This document shows positions 7,144 through 15,400 of a DNA stretch of 29,326 nucleotides, piece by piece (position 1 is the first letter of the stretch; each line of letters opens with the position of its first letter). The position numbers and the translations under genes were made by a program. Source of the DNA: Collinsella sp. (GTDB lineage: Bacteria; Actinomycetota; Coriobacteriia; Coriobacteriales; Coriobacteriaceae); contig WGSQ01000005.1 in assembly GCA_014871605.1 (NCBI GenBank), forward strand, positions 1-29,326, given 5' to 3'. Under the pieces are notes generated by a model. The model saw nothing but the letters and a program-made list of their open reading frames with translations. It did no database searches and was not told where the DNA came from.

Positions 7144-8061
7144 ATGGACCTGCCTATCAGCTTGGAAGACATCACGTATGCCGAGAACTATCTGGCGCAG
7201 GGCGACCTGGCTACGGCGACGCCGCTGCTTGAGCGTCTGGTGGAGCTCGCCGAGGAGTATATCGACGCTGAGTGCAAGACGGAGGAGAAGCGCCAGTACT
7301 TTAGCTTCGACAGCAAGTTTGAGCGCCTGGCCTATCGCCGTGTGGAGAAGGATCCGCGCGAGCTGGTGCAGGTCGAGGTTCCCTTTGACCGCCTGTACTC
7401 CGACATGGCGTTTGCCTACATTCGCCAGCAGGATTATGTTAGTGCTCGGAATGCCCTGATGCAGGCCGTGCGTTGGGATCCCATGAACTGCAACTATCGC
7501 TTGGACTTGGCCGAGCTGTTCCGCGCGCTCGAGGACAAGCAGGAGTGGGCATCGCTCTCGTTCTCGGTGCTGGAGCGCGCGAGCGACGGTAAGTGCGCCG
7601 CACGCGCCTACACCAACTTGGGTCAGTACTTCTTGGAGCCCGAGACCGAGAACATTTCGGCTGCCGTGGGCTGCGCGCGTCTGGCGCTGCGCCTGGCGCC
7701 CAATGATGCGCATACGACGCGCCTGCTCAACAAGATCCATACCACCTATCCGGATGCCGCGGACGAGAGTGACGACCATGTGATGGGTGAGCTCGCCCTG
7801 CAGGGCGTGCCGACCTCGCCTTCGGCCGAGATCGCCATCTGTCTGATCATGTGTGCGACCGACGCTGCGAGTGACGGCGACAAGCAGGAGGCTACGCGTC
7901 TGACGGTCCGTGCCCGCGACCTGGTGGGCGAGGAGGCATGCGCGGCGATTATCAAACTGGTGCGCGAGAGCGATGCCGAGCTCAATGCCGAGCGCGAGGC
8001 AAAGCGCGAGACTGCGGGCTCAAACGCCGATGGAGCCAAGGAGGCCGGCGATGCCCAGTAA
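7144..8061 (+). CDS. Tetratricopeptide-repeat protein, cotranscribed with smpB
   Basis: The 305-residue protein is helical and cytoplasmic with no signal or membrane segment. TPR-like helix pairs are visible around residues 15-45 (AENYLAQGDLATATPLLERL), 90-125 (SDMAFAYIRQQDYVSARNAL) and 155-185. The C-terminal 25 residues are charged and low-complexity (Glu/Ala/Lys). TPR proteins serve as interaction scaffolds; nothing in the sequence names a partner. The ATG at 7144 follows GAGGAGTTGTC. The end overlaps smpB by 11 nt, so the two genes are translationally coupled and this protein may be linked to ribosome rescue or simply hitch-hike on the transcript. I do not recognise an established name. 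Confidence 0.8.
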   Translation: MDLPISLEDITYAENYLAQGDLATATPLLERLVELAEEYIDAECKTEEKRQYFSFDSKFERLAYRRVEKDPRELVQVEVPFDRLYSDMAFAYIRQQDYVSARNALMQAVRWDPMNCNYRLDLAELFRALEDKQEWASLSFSVLERASDGKCAARAYTNLGQYFLEPETENISAAVGCARLALRLAPNDAHTTRLLNKIHTTYPDAADESDDHVMGELALQGVPTSPSAEIAICLIMCATDAASDGDKQEATRLTVRARDLVGEEACAAIIKLVRESDAELNAEREAKRETAGSNADGAKEAGDAQ

Positions 8062-8521
8062 GCGCGAGCGCAAACTCATTTCCAAGAATCGCTCGGCACA
8101 TCACGAGTACTTTATCGATGAGACGTTTGAGTGCGGTATTGAGCTGAGCGGCACCGAGGTCAAGTCGATTCGCGAGCGCGCCTGTCAGATCACTGACACT
8201 TTTGCGCTGATTCGTGGCGGCGAGTGCTGGCTCGTCGGACTGCATATCCACCCTTATAGCCATGGTGGCGTGTGGAATCGCGATCCCGACCGTCGGCGTC
8301 GTCTGCTGCTGCACCGCAAGGAGATCGACTTTCTTGACGGCAAACTTCGCAACCGTGGTTATGCGCTGGTTCCGTTGGAGCTCTACTTTAATATCGACGG
8401 CCGCGTAAAGCTACTGCTGGGTCTGGGTCGCGGCAAGAAGCTCTACGACAAGCGCGAGGACATGGCCAAGCGTGATGTCCAACGCGAGATCGACCGCGCC
8501 CTCAAGGAACGCAACCGCTGA
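8051..8521 (+). CDS. smpB: SsrA-binding protein SmpB
   Basis: Binds tmRNA and brings it to stalled ribosomes for trans-translation. The 156-residue protein has the family landmarks: N-terminal KLISKNRSAHHEYFI, the GIELSGTEVKSIRERACQI strand-turn that contacts tmRNA, HIHPYSHGG, RRLLLHRKEI, and the basic C-terminal tail (KLYDKREDMAKRDVQREIDRAL) that enters the mRNA channel. The ATG at 8051 has AAGGAGG six bases upstream, inside the 3' end of the TPR gene. No tmRNA gene (ssrA) was recognised downstream, where it is often found. A 67-nt inverted repeat begins 13 nt after the stop. Confidence 0.96.
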   Translation: MPSKRERKLISKNRSAHHEYFIDETFECGIELSGTEVKSIRERACQITDTFALIRGGECWLVGLHIHPYSHGGVWNRDPDRRRRLLLHRKEIDFLDGKLRNRGYALVPLELYFNIDGRVKLLLGLGRGKKLYDKREDMAKRDVQREIDRALKERNR

Positions 8522-8533
8522 CCGTCCTTCATA

Positions 8534-8600
8534 AGTTGCGGTGGAATACGGACTGTTTTGCCTGTTTGAGGGGCTATTCAGTCCCTATTTCACCGCAACT
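8534..8600. repeat. Family B hairpin, copy 1
   Basis: A 22-nt left arm (8534-8555, starting AGTTGCGGTGGAATACGG) pairs with 8579-8600 (ending TTTCACCGCAACT) with two mismatches and a 23-nt loop, 67 nt in all. The same arms, length and loop size recur at 23789-23855. It sits directly after smpB but has no T run after the stem. Confidence 0.8.
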
Positions 8601-8642
8601 GCGGGTGTCTCATCTTTCTTACTGTTCTGACACATATGTTTC

Positions 8643-8676
8643 AAAGGCGGCGTCCGTTATGGGCGCTGCCTTTTTT
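8643..8676 (+). terminator. Terminator downstream of smpB
   Basis: A 13-bp stem (AAAGGCGGCGTCC at 8643-8655 with GGGCGCTGCCTTT at 8661-8673, two G-U pairs) has a 5-nt loop and six T at 8671-8676. It lies 50 nt before the flavin reductase ATG, so it could also act as a leader terminator for that gene. Confidence 0.8.
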
Positions 8677-8727
8677 GTGGGTACATACATCCATGAGGTT
8701 CCAACCCGAGCTAGGGGAGTGATCGTT

Positions 8728-9231
8728 ATGGACAAAACTGCGTTCTTTACCATGCCGAGCGGCCTGTACGTGGTGAGCGCCGCGGCAGACGGGCTGCGCG
8801 CCGGCTGCGTTATCAACACAGCGGTGCAGGTGACGTCCATGCCGCCGCGCATTTCGGTTGCCGTGAACAAGGACAACGTCACCTCGAGCGTCATCGCATC
8901 GGCCAAAGCGTTCGCGCTGACCGTGATCGATCAGACCGCCGACATGCTCTACATCGGCAACTTTGGGTTCCGCACCAGCAGCGATTATGACAAGTTTGCC
9001 AAATACGAGACCCGCGAGACGGCTCTGGGCATGCCCTATGTGCCCGAGCACGCGACGGCCCTGTTTAGCTGCCGTTTGATCGACACTGTGGATGTGGGCA
9101 CGCATCTACTGTTTATCGGCGAGGTCGAGGATGCCGAGCGCCTGAGCGACGAGACGCCGCTCACCTACGATTACTACCATAAGGTCCTGAAGGGCAAGAC
9201 GCCTCCGAAGGCGTCCTCGTATCAAGGCTAG
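8728..9231 (+). CDS. Flavin reductase-like domain protein (flavoredoxin type)
   Basis: The 167-residue protein matches the FMN-binding split-barrel flavin reductase-like domain: MPSGLYVVSAAADGLRAGCVINTAVQVTS near the N-terminus, PPRISVAVNKDN, then FALTVIDQ and the C-terminal YDYYHKVLKGKTPPKASSY. That last motif is typical of the N-terminal half of high-molecular-weight rubredoxin (Hrb) and related NAD(P)H:rubredoxin electron carriers in anaerobes. Here the rubredoxin part is a separate gene 90 nt downstream, so the two likely form an electron-transfer pair to oxygen- or NO-detoxifying acceptors (inference). The ATG at 8728 follows TAGGGGAG; an upstream in-frame start at 8536 lies across the hairpin and terminator and is discounted. 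Confidence 0.85.
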   Translation: MDKTAFFTMPSGLYVVSAAADGLRAGCVINTAVQVTSMPPRISVAVNKDNVTSSVIASAKAFALTVIDQTADMLYIGNFGFRTSSDYDKFAKYETRETALGMPYVPEHATALFSCRLIDTVDVGTHLLFIGEVEDAERLSDETPLTYDYYHKVLKGKTPPKASSYQG

Positions 9232-9248
9232 AAATGTTTTAAAAATAC

Positions 9249-9276
9249 TTGCATTATATTATTGAGAATCTATACT
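9249..9276 (+). promoter_or_regulatory. Promoter of the rubredoxin gene with a possible Fur-family box
   Basis: TTGCAT (9249-9254), 16-bp spacer and TATACT (9271-9276) form a good promoter in a very AT-rich stretch. The spacer holds ATTGAGAATC, which looks like half of a Fur-type operator and is enclosed by TATTA...TAATA. The operator reading is weak. Confidence 0.5.
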
Positions 9277-9320
9277 AATAGATGAAGTACATCACCAGTC
9301 GCGTTCGAGAGGAGAACATC

Positions 9321-9464
9321 ATGGCTGAGGAGAAGAAGACGTATAAGTTCGTGTGCATCGTTTGCGGTTACGAGGTTGAGGTCGACACGCCCGAGCTGCC
9401 CGAGGACTACGTGTGCCCGGTCTGCGGCGTCGGTCCCGATCAGTTTGAGCTCGTCGAGGAGTAG
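9321..9464 (+). CDS. Small rubredoxin
   Basis: The 47-residue protein has two iron-ligand knuckles, CIVCGY and CPVCG, joined by a short acidic linker, ending VGPDQFELVEE. Rubredoxins carry one electron at a single Fe(Cys)4 centre. The spacing between the knuckles is shorter than in classical 52-residue rubredoxins and closer to the rubredoxin domain of rubrerythrin or Hrb. The ATG at 9321 follows GAGAGGAG; an upstream in-frame start at 9282 lacks a site. It has its own promoter (9249-9276) and a terminator at 9505. The neighbouring flavin reductase is its likely electron donor. Confidence 0.9.
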   Translation: MAEEKKTYKFVCIVCGYEVEVDTPELPEDYVCPVCGVGPDQFELVEE

Positions 9465-9504
9465 CTCGTCGGCACGCGGCTCACGGCAACACATAGCTCT
9501 GTCC

Positions 9505-9541
9505 AAGGGTCCCGGTCGGATATCCCGGCCGGGACCCTTTT
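9505..9541 (+). terminator. Terminator of the rubredoxin gene
   Basis: AAGGGTCCCGGTC (9505-9517) pairs with GGCCGGGACCCTT (9527-9539), 13 bp with one G-U, followed by TTTT. The rest of the gap to 9608 shows nothing recognisable. Confidence 0.9.
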
Positions 9542-9608
9542 CCTCCGCCCCCAAGGGATCACGGTTGCTGTTGGCCGATCCTGTCTGTTGTGAGTCCGGC
9601 CGACCTTT

Positions 9609-9745
9609 TGTCTCAATCTGTAACATCTAACGGTGGAAATTGGGTCCACTTGTTACAGATTGAGACAAACGGAGCTGTCCCTCGGAATGATCTCGATCTG
9701 TAACATCTAGACATCAAAAGCGGGTCTAGATGTTACAGATCGAGA
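9609..9745. repeat. Family A hairpin cluster 1 (two copies)
   Basis: Copy 1 is 9609-9667 (core 9610-9666) and copy 2 core is 9690-9746; the TCTC starts at 9611 and 9691 are exactly 80 bp apart. Each core is a 15-nt arm of the form (g)TCTCaATCTGTAAC, a 27-nt loop and the inverted arm GTTACAGATtGAGA. In copy 2 the pairing extends to a perfect 22 bp (9691-9712 with 9724-9745, ending CATCTAGAC). The cluster lies between the 3' ends of rubredoxin (+) and mntH (-). Confidence 0.9.
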
Positions 9746-9773
9746 CGTTTGCCTGGGTAGGTGCCCCGTCCCA

Positions 9774-11030
9774 TTACATTCCTGTCAACAACACGACATC
9801 GAGAATCGTCACGATGGCACCGATCCCTACGAGCAGCGCGTTGAGTGGGCGCGAGTTGGCGTATTTGCCCATGACGCGGGGTGAACTGGTGAGCCGTATG
9901 AGCACAAAGACCGTAATCGGTAGCTGAAGCGACAGCAGTGCCTGACTCCAGATGAGACCTTCAAAAGGATTTGGGACGACCAAGCACGCCGTCACTGCGC
10001 CGACGAAACAGGCCGCCACCCCGATCGAGGAATGTCGGTCGTGGATATCGTATTCCTCGTCGAACATGCCCGCAGTGATGGTTCCCGCCGCCATGCCCGC
10101 TGTCACGCTGCTCGATAGTCCCGCGAACAGCAGCGCTACCGCAAAGATGGTCGAGCTCGCCGGGCCCAGAATGGGGGAGAGCGTGGCCGCTGCGACGGCG
10201 AGGTCGTCTACGACGATGCCGTTCGAAAAGAAGGTCGTCGCGGCAAGGATGACCATGGCCGAGTTGATTGCCCAACCCACGCCCATCGAAAAGAGCGTGT
10301 CGAAGAGCTCGTAGCGCAGACGCTCCTCGATAACTTGCTCGCCTTGCCCCTCGAAGTGCATGGATTGGATGACCTCGGAGTGCAGAAAGAGGTTGTGGGG
10401 CATAACGACCGCACCCAGGACACTCACGATAATCGAGGCAGAGCCAGTGGGCATACTGGGCGTGATCCAGCTTGCGGCGGCTTGCGGCCAGTCGACCTTG
10501 ACTAGTGCAAGCTCGGCCAAAAACGAGAGTCCTACCACGCCTACGAAGGCGATGATCCAGCGTTCGGCATGCTTGTAGGAGTTCGTCATGAGCATCGCCA
10601 TCGATACTGCCGCCACGATGACGCAGCCCGCGCGCACGGGCAGCCCAAAGAGCATTTGAAGGGCAATCGCGCCGCCCAGGACTTCGGCCATGGCGGTGGC
10701 GATGGTCGCGAGATAGGCGCTGCCGAGCACCGTGCGCCCGACGAAGCGGGGGAGGTAACGTGTCGTGGCCTCGGCAAGGCAGGCGCCCGTGGCGATACCC
10801 AGGTGCGCCGCGTTGTGCTGCAGCACGATGAGCATAATCGTGGACAGCGTGACGATCCACAGCAGCGCGTAGCCAAACTGCGAGCCCGCGGCCATATTGG
10901 AGGCCCAGTTGCCCGGGTCGATAAAGCCGACGGTCACGAGCAGCCCGGGGCCGATATGCCGCGCAATGTCTAGGCCTCCGTGACCACCAGTGCGCCGGGA
11001 GCCAAAGCGTTGTTTGAGATGGTTGAGCAT
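9774..11030 (-). CDS. mntH: Nramp-family divalent metal transporter (Mn2+/Fe2+)
   Basis: Proton-coupled importer of Mn2+ and probably Fe2+ in the cytoplasmic membrane. The 418-residue protein is strongly hydrophobic with about eleven helices. TM1 carries DPGN (residues 38-41) and TM6 carries MPHN (210-213); the Met of that motif is the soft ligand that selects transition metals over Mg2+ and Ca2+. The ATG at 11030 has ACAGGAG seven bases upstream; an in-frame ATG at 11066 would place that site inside the gene and is less likely. It follows gpmA on the same strand after 75 nt with no clear terminator between, so cotranscription is possible. No MntR box was identified. Confidence 0.92.
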   Translation of the reverse strand: MLNHLKQRFGSRRTGGHGGLDIARHIGPGLLVTVGFIDPGNWASNMAAGSQFGYALLWIVTLSTIMLIVLQHNAAHLGIATGACLAEATTRYLPRFVGRTVLGSAYLATIATAMAEVLGGAIALQMLFGLPVRAGCVIVAAVSMAMLMTNSYKHAERWIIAFVGVVGLSFLAELALVKVDWPQAAASWITPSMPTGSASIIVSVLGAVVMPHNLFLHSEVIQSMHFEGQGEQVIEERLRYELFDTLFSMGVGWAINSAMVILAATTFFSNGIVVDDLAVAAATLSPILGPASSTIFAVALLFAGLSSSVTAGMAAGTITAGMFDEEYDIHDRHSSIGVAACFVGAVTACLVVPNPFEGLIWSQALLSLQLPITVFVLIRLTSSPRVMGKYANSRPLNALLVGIGAIVTILDVVLLTGM

Positions 11031-11105
11031 GGTGCGCTCCTGTGTATGGGCGGCGTGACGTCGCATCTGGGTCGTGCGGCGCCACGCGTCGGATTTGGGT
11101 TGGGG

Positions 11106-11879
11106 CTACTTGTGCGCTTTGCCCTGATTGGCCACGGCGTCGATCTTGGCGGCGATGGTCGCCGGGTCGCCGATGTAGCGCTTGTCGAGGACATTGAAAT
11201 CGGTATCGAAGGTGTAGACGAGCGGCACGCCGGTGGGGATGTTGACCTTGAGGATCTCCTCGGGCGTGAGGTGCTCGAGCTTCATGACGAGTGAGCGCAG
11301 GGAGTTGCCGTGTGCAGCGATGAGTACGCGCTTGCCGGCGAGCATCTGGGGGCGAATCTCGTCCTCAAAATAAGGCCAGGCGCGGGCTATCGTGTCCTTG
11401 AGGCACTCGGTATAGGGCAGCTGATCGGGCGCGACGTCGCGGTATTGCTCCTGGGTGTGGGGGTCGCGACTGTCGCCCGGCTCGAGCGCCGGCGGGCAGA
11501 CATCGAAGGAACGGCGCCAGATGAGCACCTGCTCGTCGCCGTGCTCCGCCGCGGCATCGGCCTTGTTGAGACCCTGCAACGCACCGTAGTGGCGCTCGTT
11601 GAGCTTCCAGGATTTGATGACGGGCAGCCACTCGCGATCCATTTGGCCGAGCACGATGTTGAGGGTGTGGATCGCGCGCTTGAGGCGCGAAGTGTAGCAG
11701 ACGTCAAAGTCGAAACCGGCTTCTTTGAGGGCGCGGCCGCCTGCCGCCGCCTCTTCGCGGCCCGTGTCGGTGAGCTCGACATCGGTCCAGCCGGTGAACA
11801 GGTTGAGCTTGTTCCACTCGGACTCTCCGTGACGGATAAGGACGAGCTGCATCGTCTGCTGGTCTGCTTGGTGCGCCAT
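11106..11879 (-). CDS. gpmA: 2,3-bisphosphoglycerate-dependent phosphoglycerate mutase
   Basis: Interconverts 3- and 2-phosphoglycerate in glycolysis and gluconeogenesis. The 257-residue protein has the histidine-phosphatase signature LVLIRHGESEWN with phospho-acceptor H17, GWTDVELTDTG, SRLKRAIHT, the dPGM-specific insert WKLNERHYGALQG, and the second catalytic histidine in AAHGNSLRS near residue 190. The length matches cofactor-dependent enzymes (about 250). The ATG at 11879 has AAGGAGG five bases upstream, so the nine residues before MQLVLIRHG are probably translated. A candidate promoter lies at 11932-11960. Confidence 0.95.
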   Translation of the reverse strand: MAHQADQQTMQLVLIRHGESEWNKLNLFTGWTDVELTDTGREEAAAGGRALKEAGFDFDVCYTSRLKRAIHTLNIVLGQMDREWLPVIKSWKLNERHYGALQGLNKADAAAEHGDEQVLIWRRSFDVCPPALEPGDSRDPHTQEQYRDVAPDQLPYTECLKDTIARAWPYFEDEIRPQMLAGKRVLIAAHGNSLRSLVMKLEHLTPEEILKVNIPTGVPLVYTFDTDFNVLDKRYIGDPATIAAKIDAVANQGKAHK

Positions 11880-11931
11880 AGGGGCCTCCTTGATCTGGCA
11901 CGGTGTGCGTGCCGTTTGCTTGACGCCGCAA

Positions 11932-11960
11932 AGGATACCCGTTTTAGGCTTAAAAGTTAA
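11932..11960 (-). promoter_or_regulatory. Candidate promoter of gpmA
   Basis: On the minus strand TTAACT (11955-11960), 17-bp spacer and TATCCT (11932-11937) lie about 55-80 nt upstream of the gpmA start. The -35 is weak. Confidence 0.4.
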
Positions 11961-12016
11961 CCAGGACTAACAAAATTGTTGTATTTGAATGGGATGGTGA
12001 AAGGGGGCTGCCGAAA

Positions 12017-12234
12017 TGTCTCGATCTGTAACGACTAGGGATGGAAATTGGGTCTAGGTGTTACAGATCAAGACAGGAAGAAATGGTCCTATGGAAAATC
12101 TCGATCTGTAACAGTTAGCTGCAAAAACCGGCCCTTCGTGTTACAGATTGAGATAAACCAAAACTGTCCTGCAGAAAATCTCAATCTGTAACATCTAAGC
12201 GCCAAAATTGGGTCTTCCTGTTACAGATTGAGAT
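12017..12234. repeat. Family A hairpin cluster 2 (three copies)
   Basis: Copies at 12018-12074, 12098-12154 and 12178-12234, each 15-nt arm, 27-nt loop and 15-nt inverted arm; unit starts are exactly 80 bp apart both times. The linkers (for example AAACCAAAACTGTCCTGCAG in the second) are not conserved in detail. The cluster occupies the divergent region between gpmA (-) and gltB (+), beyond the gpmA promoter and about 180 nt before gltB. Confidence 0.9.
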
Positions 12235-12316
12235 GTTTGAAGCGGTGAGTTTACAGGTCGAACTTGGGGCCCTTGTTGTCGTCTTGAGGTCGGCGGTGTC
12301 CACTCGTAGGGCGTGC

Positions 12317-12375
12317 GTTACGCGATTGTTTCGAAACGGGCGGGAAACACAACGGGCCGGCGATGCTCCTAGTAT
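12317..12375 (+). promoter_or_regulatory. Candidate gltB promoter with GAAAC/GTTAC repeats
   Basis: Upstream of gltB are GTTAC (12317), GTTTC (12328), GAAAC (12333) and GAAAC (12344). Each same-orientation pair is 11 bp apart, and the middle two form the palindrome GTTTCGAAAC. A -10-like TAGTAT lies at 12370-12375 with no good -35, as expected of an activator-dependent promoter. The words recall actinobacterial GlnR half sites (GTnAC/GAAAC), but identity of the regulator is speculative. Confidence 0.3.
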
Positions 12376-12416
12376 GCCTATTCAACTGACTGTCTAATAT
12401 CTAGGGGAGGATCGCG

Positions 12417-15400
12417 ATGCAGGCAGATTCCGCTCAGCAGCAGGGCCTTTATCGCCCCGAATTCGATCACGATGCGTGTGGCATCGGCGCGCTTGCCGAT
12501 ATCAACGGCGAGCGCCATCACCAGATTCTGGACGATGCACTGTCCATTCTGGTCAACTTGGAGCACCGCGGCGGCACGGGACTCGAGAAGAACACCGGCG
12601 ACGGCGCCGGCATCCTGTTTCAGGTTCCGCATCACTTTTTCCGCAAAGAGGCTCAAAAGTGCGGCCAGATTCTGCCGGCAGAGGGCGACTATGGCGTGGC
12701 CATGCTGTTCTTCCCGCAGGACGACAAGGGCGTAGAGGATGCCCGTCGCGTGTTTGAGGAGGGCTGCGCCGAGGCCGGCGTGCCGCTGCTCTTTTGGCGC
12801 GAGGTGCCGGTCGACCCGCACGACCTGGGCGAGACAGCCCGCGCCTGCATGCCCACCATCTTGCAGGCTTTCCTGGGCCGTCCGGACGACACGCCCGCCG
12901 GCGACGCCTTCGAGCGCCGCCTGTACGTGTGCCGCCGCACCATCGAGAAAAAGGCCGACGCCGAGTTCGCCCTGCGCGACAAGATCTTCTACGTGTGTTC
13001 CATGAGCTCTCGCACCATCGTGTACAAGGGCATGCTGGTCGCCACGCAGATGCGCCGCTTCTTCACCGATCTCAACGACGCCGCCGTCAAAACGGCCGTG
13101 GCGCTCGTCCACTCGCGCTACTCCACCAACACTACACCCAGCTGGGAGCGCGCGCACCCCAACCGTTTTATCATCCATAACGGCGAGATCAACACCCTCA
13201 AGGGCAACGTCAACTGGATTCGCGCCCGCGAACCCAACCTGTACAGCCCCGTGCTGCAGCACGATCTTGAGCGTGTGATGCCCATCATCAACCGCGAGGG
13301 CTCCGATTCCGCGATTCTGGACAATGTGCTTGAGTTTTTGGTCATGAACGGTCGCCCGCTTACGCGTGCCGCGTCCATGTTGCTGCCTGAGCCGTGGGAC
13401 CACAACGACAGCCTGAGCGAGGAGCGCCGCGCCTACGACGCCTACCAGTCCATGCTCATGGAGCCGTGGGACGGTCCTGCCGCTATCGCCTTTACCGACG
13501 GTCGCACGCTGGGTGCCGCCCTCGACCGTAACGGCTTGCGTCCCGCCCGCTACTATGTGACGCGCGACGGTCGCTTTATGCTGGCAAGCGAGGTGGGCAC
13601 CATCGAGGTGAGCCCCGAGAACATCCTGACGAGCGGCTGCCTGGGACCGGGCCAGATGCTCGAGGTCGATTTTGCCCGCGGCCGCGTGATCTACAACGAC
13701 GAGCTGCGCGCCCGTTACGCCAAGGAAAAGCCCTATCGCGACTGGATCGCCGAGGAGACGCTGACCGTCGACGCACTCGACAAGCCCGCCGCGCCCGCGC
13801 CCGCCGAGGATGCCGAGGTGCCCGCCGCCGTGCGCATGGCCAAGCTCGGCTATCACTGGGACGACATCGACGAGGTCGTGCGCCCCATGGCCCAGCAGGG
13901 CAAGGCCCCGCTCGCCTCGATGGGCATCGACGCGCCGCTGGCCTGCCTGTCCAAGAAGACGCGCTCCTTCTTTGACTACTTCTATCAGCTGTTCGCCCAG
14001 GTCACAAATCCGCCGATCGATGCCCTGCGCGAGCACATGGTCACCTCGACCACGCTCTACCTGGGCAACCATGGCAACCTGCTCGAGGATTCCCGCACGG
14101 CCTGCCAGTTGGTGCGCTTGGAGCGCCCGCTGCTCAGCGAAGAGGAGTTCGACCGCATCTGTGCCATCGACCGTGTGGGCTTTAAGACTCGTCGCTTCCG
14201 TGCCGTCTACCGCCGCGATGCGGGCGAGGGCGCGCTGCAGGCGGCGCTCAAGCAGCTTGCCGAGGACGTCGAGGCCACGGTCCGCGATGGCGTGAACATC
14301 GTGGTGTTGAGCGATCGTGCCGCTGCGGGCGAGGTGCCCGTGCCGTCGCTGCTCGCCGTGGGCTGCGTGCACAACCACCTGATCCGCGCCGGCGTGCGCA
14401 CCTTTGCCGACATTGTGGTGGAGTGCGGCGATGCCGTGTCCCCGCACGACTTTGCGGCGCTGGTGGGCTACTCCGCGAGCGGCATCTATCCGTACAACGC
14501 GCATGCGTGCATCCGCGACTTGGCGGCACGCGGCGACCTGGACGTGACGGCCGAGCAGGGCATCGCTAACTACAACAAGGCCGCGACGGCGGGCATCGTC
14601 TCCATCATGTCCAAGATGGGCATCTCCACAGTGCAGAGCTATCACTCCGCGCAGATTTTCGAGGCTGTGGGCTTTACGCCGGAGTTCGTCAACGCGTACT
14701 TTGCCGGCACGGTGAGCCGTGTGGGCGGTATGGGTGTCGAAGACGTTGAGCACGAACAGAACGAGCGCTACGACGCCGCGCTCGCCATTCTTAAGAGCCC
14801 GGCTCCCGATCAGCTGCCGACGCTGGGCCTGACCAAGTGGCGCCCGCTGGGCGGCGAGGATCACCTGATCGACCCCCAGACCGTCTATCTGCTACAGACC
14901 GCCTGCCGTGAGGACAGTTACGACACCTTTAAGGAGTACAGCGCCCGTCTGCATCGCACCGGCCGTGCTGTGCGCCTGCGCGACTTGCTCGACTTTGATG
15001 CCAGCGGCCGCACGCCGGTCTCCCTTGACGAAGTGGAGCCGGCGCTCAACATCGTTCGCCGCTTCAACACCGGTGCCATGTCGTATGGCTCCATCAGCAA
15101 GGAGGCACACGAGTGCATGGCCATCGCCATGAACCGACTGCACGGCCGTTCCAACTCCGGCGAGGGCGGCGAGGACCCGCGGCGCGAGACGCCGCTGGCC
15201 AACGGCGACTCCAAGAACTCCGCGATCAAGCAGGTGGCGAGTGCGCGCTTTGGCGTGACGAGCCGCTACCTGTGCAGCGCCTTCGAGATCCAGATCAAGA
15301 TGGCTCAGGGCGCCAAACCGGGCGAGGGCGGGCACCTGCCCGGCAAGAAGGTCTACCCCTGGATCGCTGAGGTCCGTCAGTCCACGCCCGGCATCGGCCT

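Noticed and set aside
6811..7779. 322-codon minus-strand frame across the tRNA genes and TPR gene
   Set aside because: It runs through two complete tRNA genes and a terminator; not coding.
8522..8727. tmRNA (ssrA) next to smpB
   Set aside because: No tRNA-like Ala acceptor or tag reading frame was seen; the space holds an inverted repeat and a terminator.
12378..14864. 828-codon open frame antisense to gltB
   Set aside because: Mirror of a high-GC gene; the plus strand encodes an unmistakable glutamate synthase, and the antisense product is His/Arg-rich without domains.
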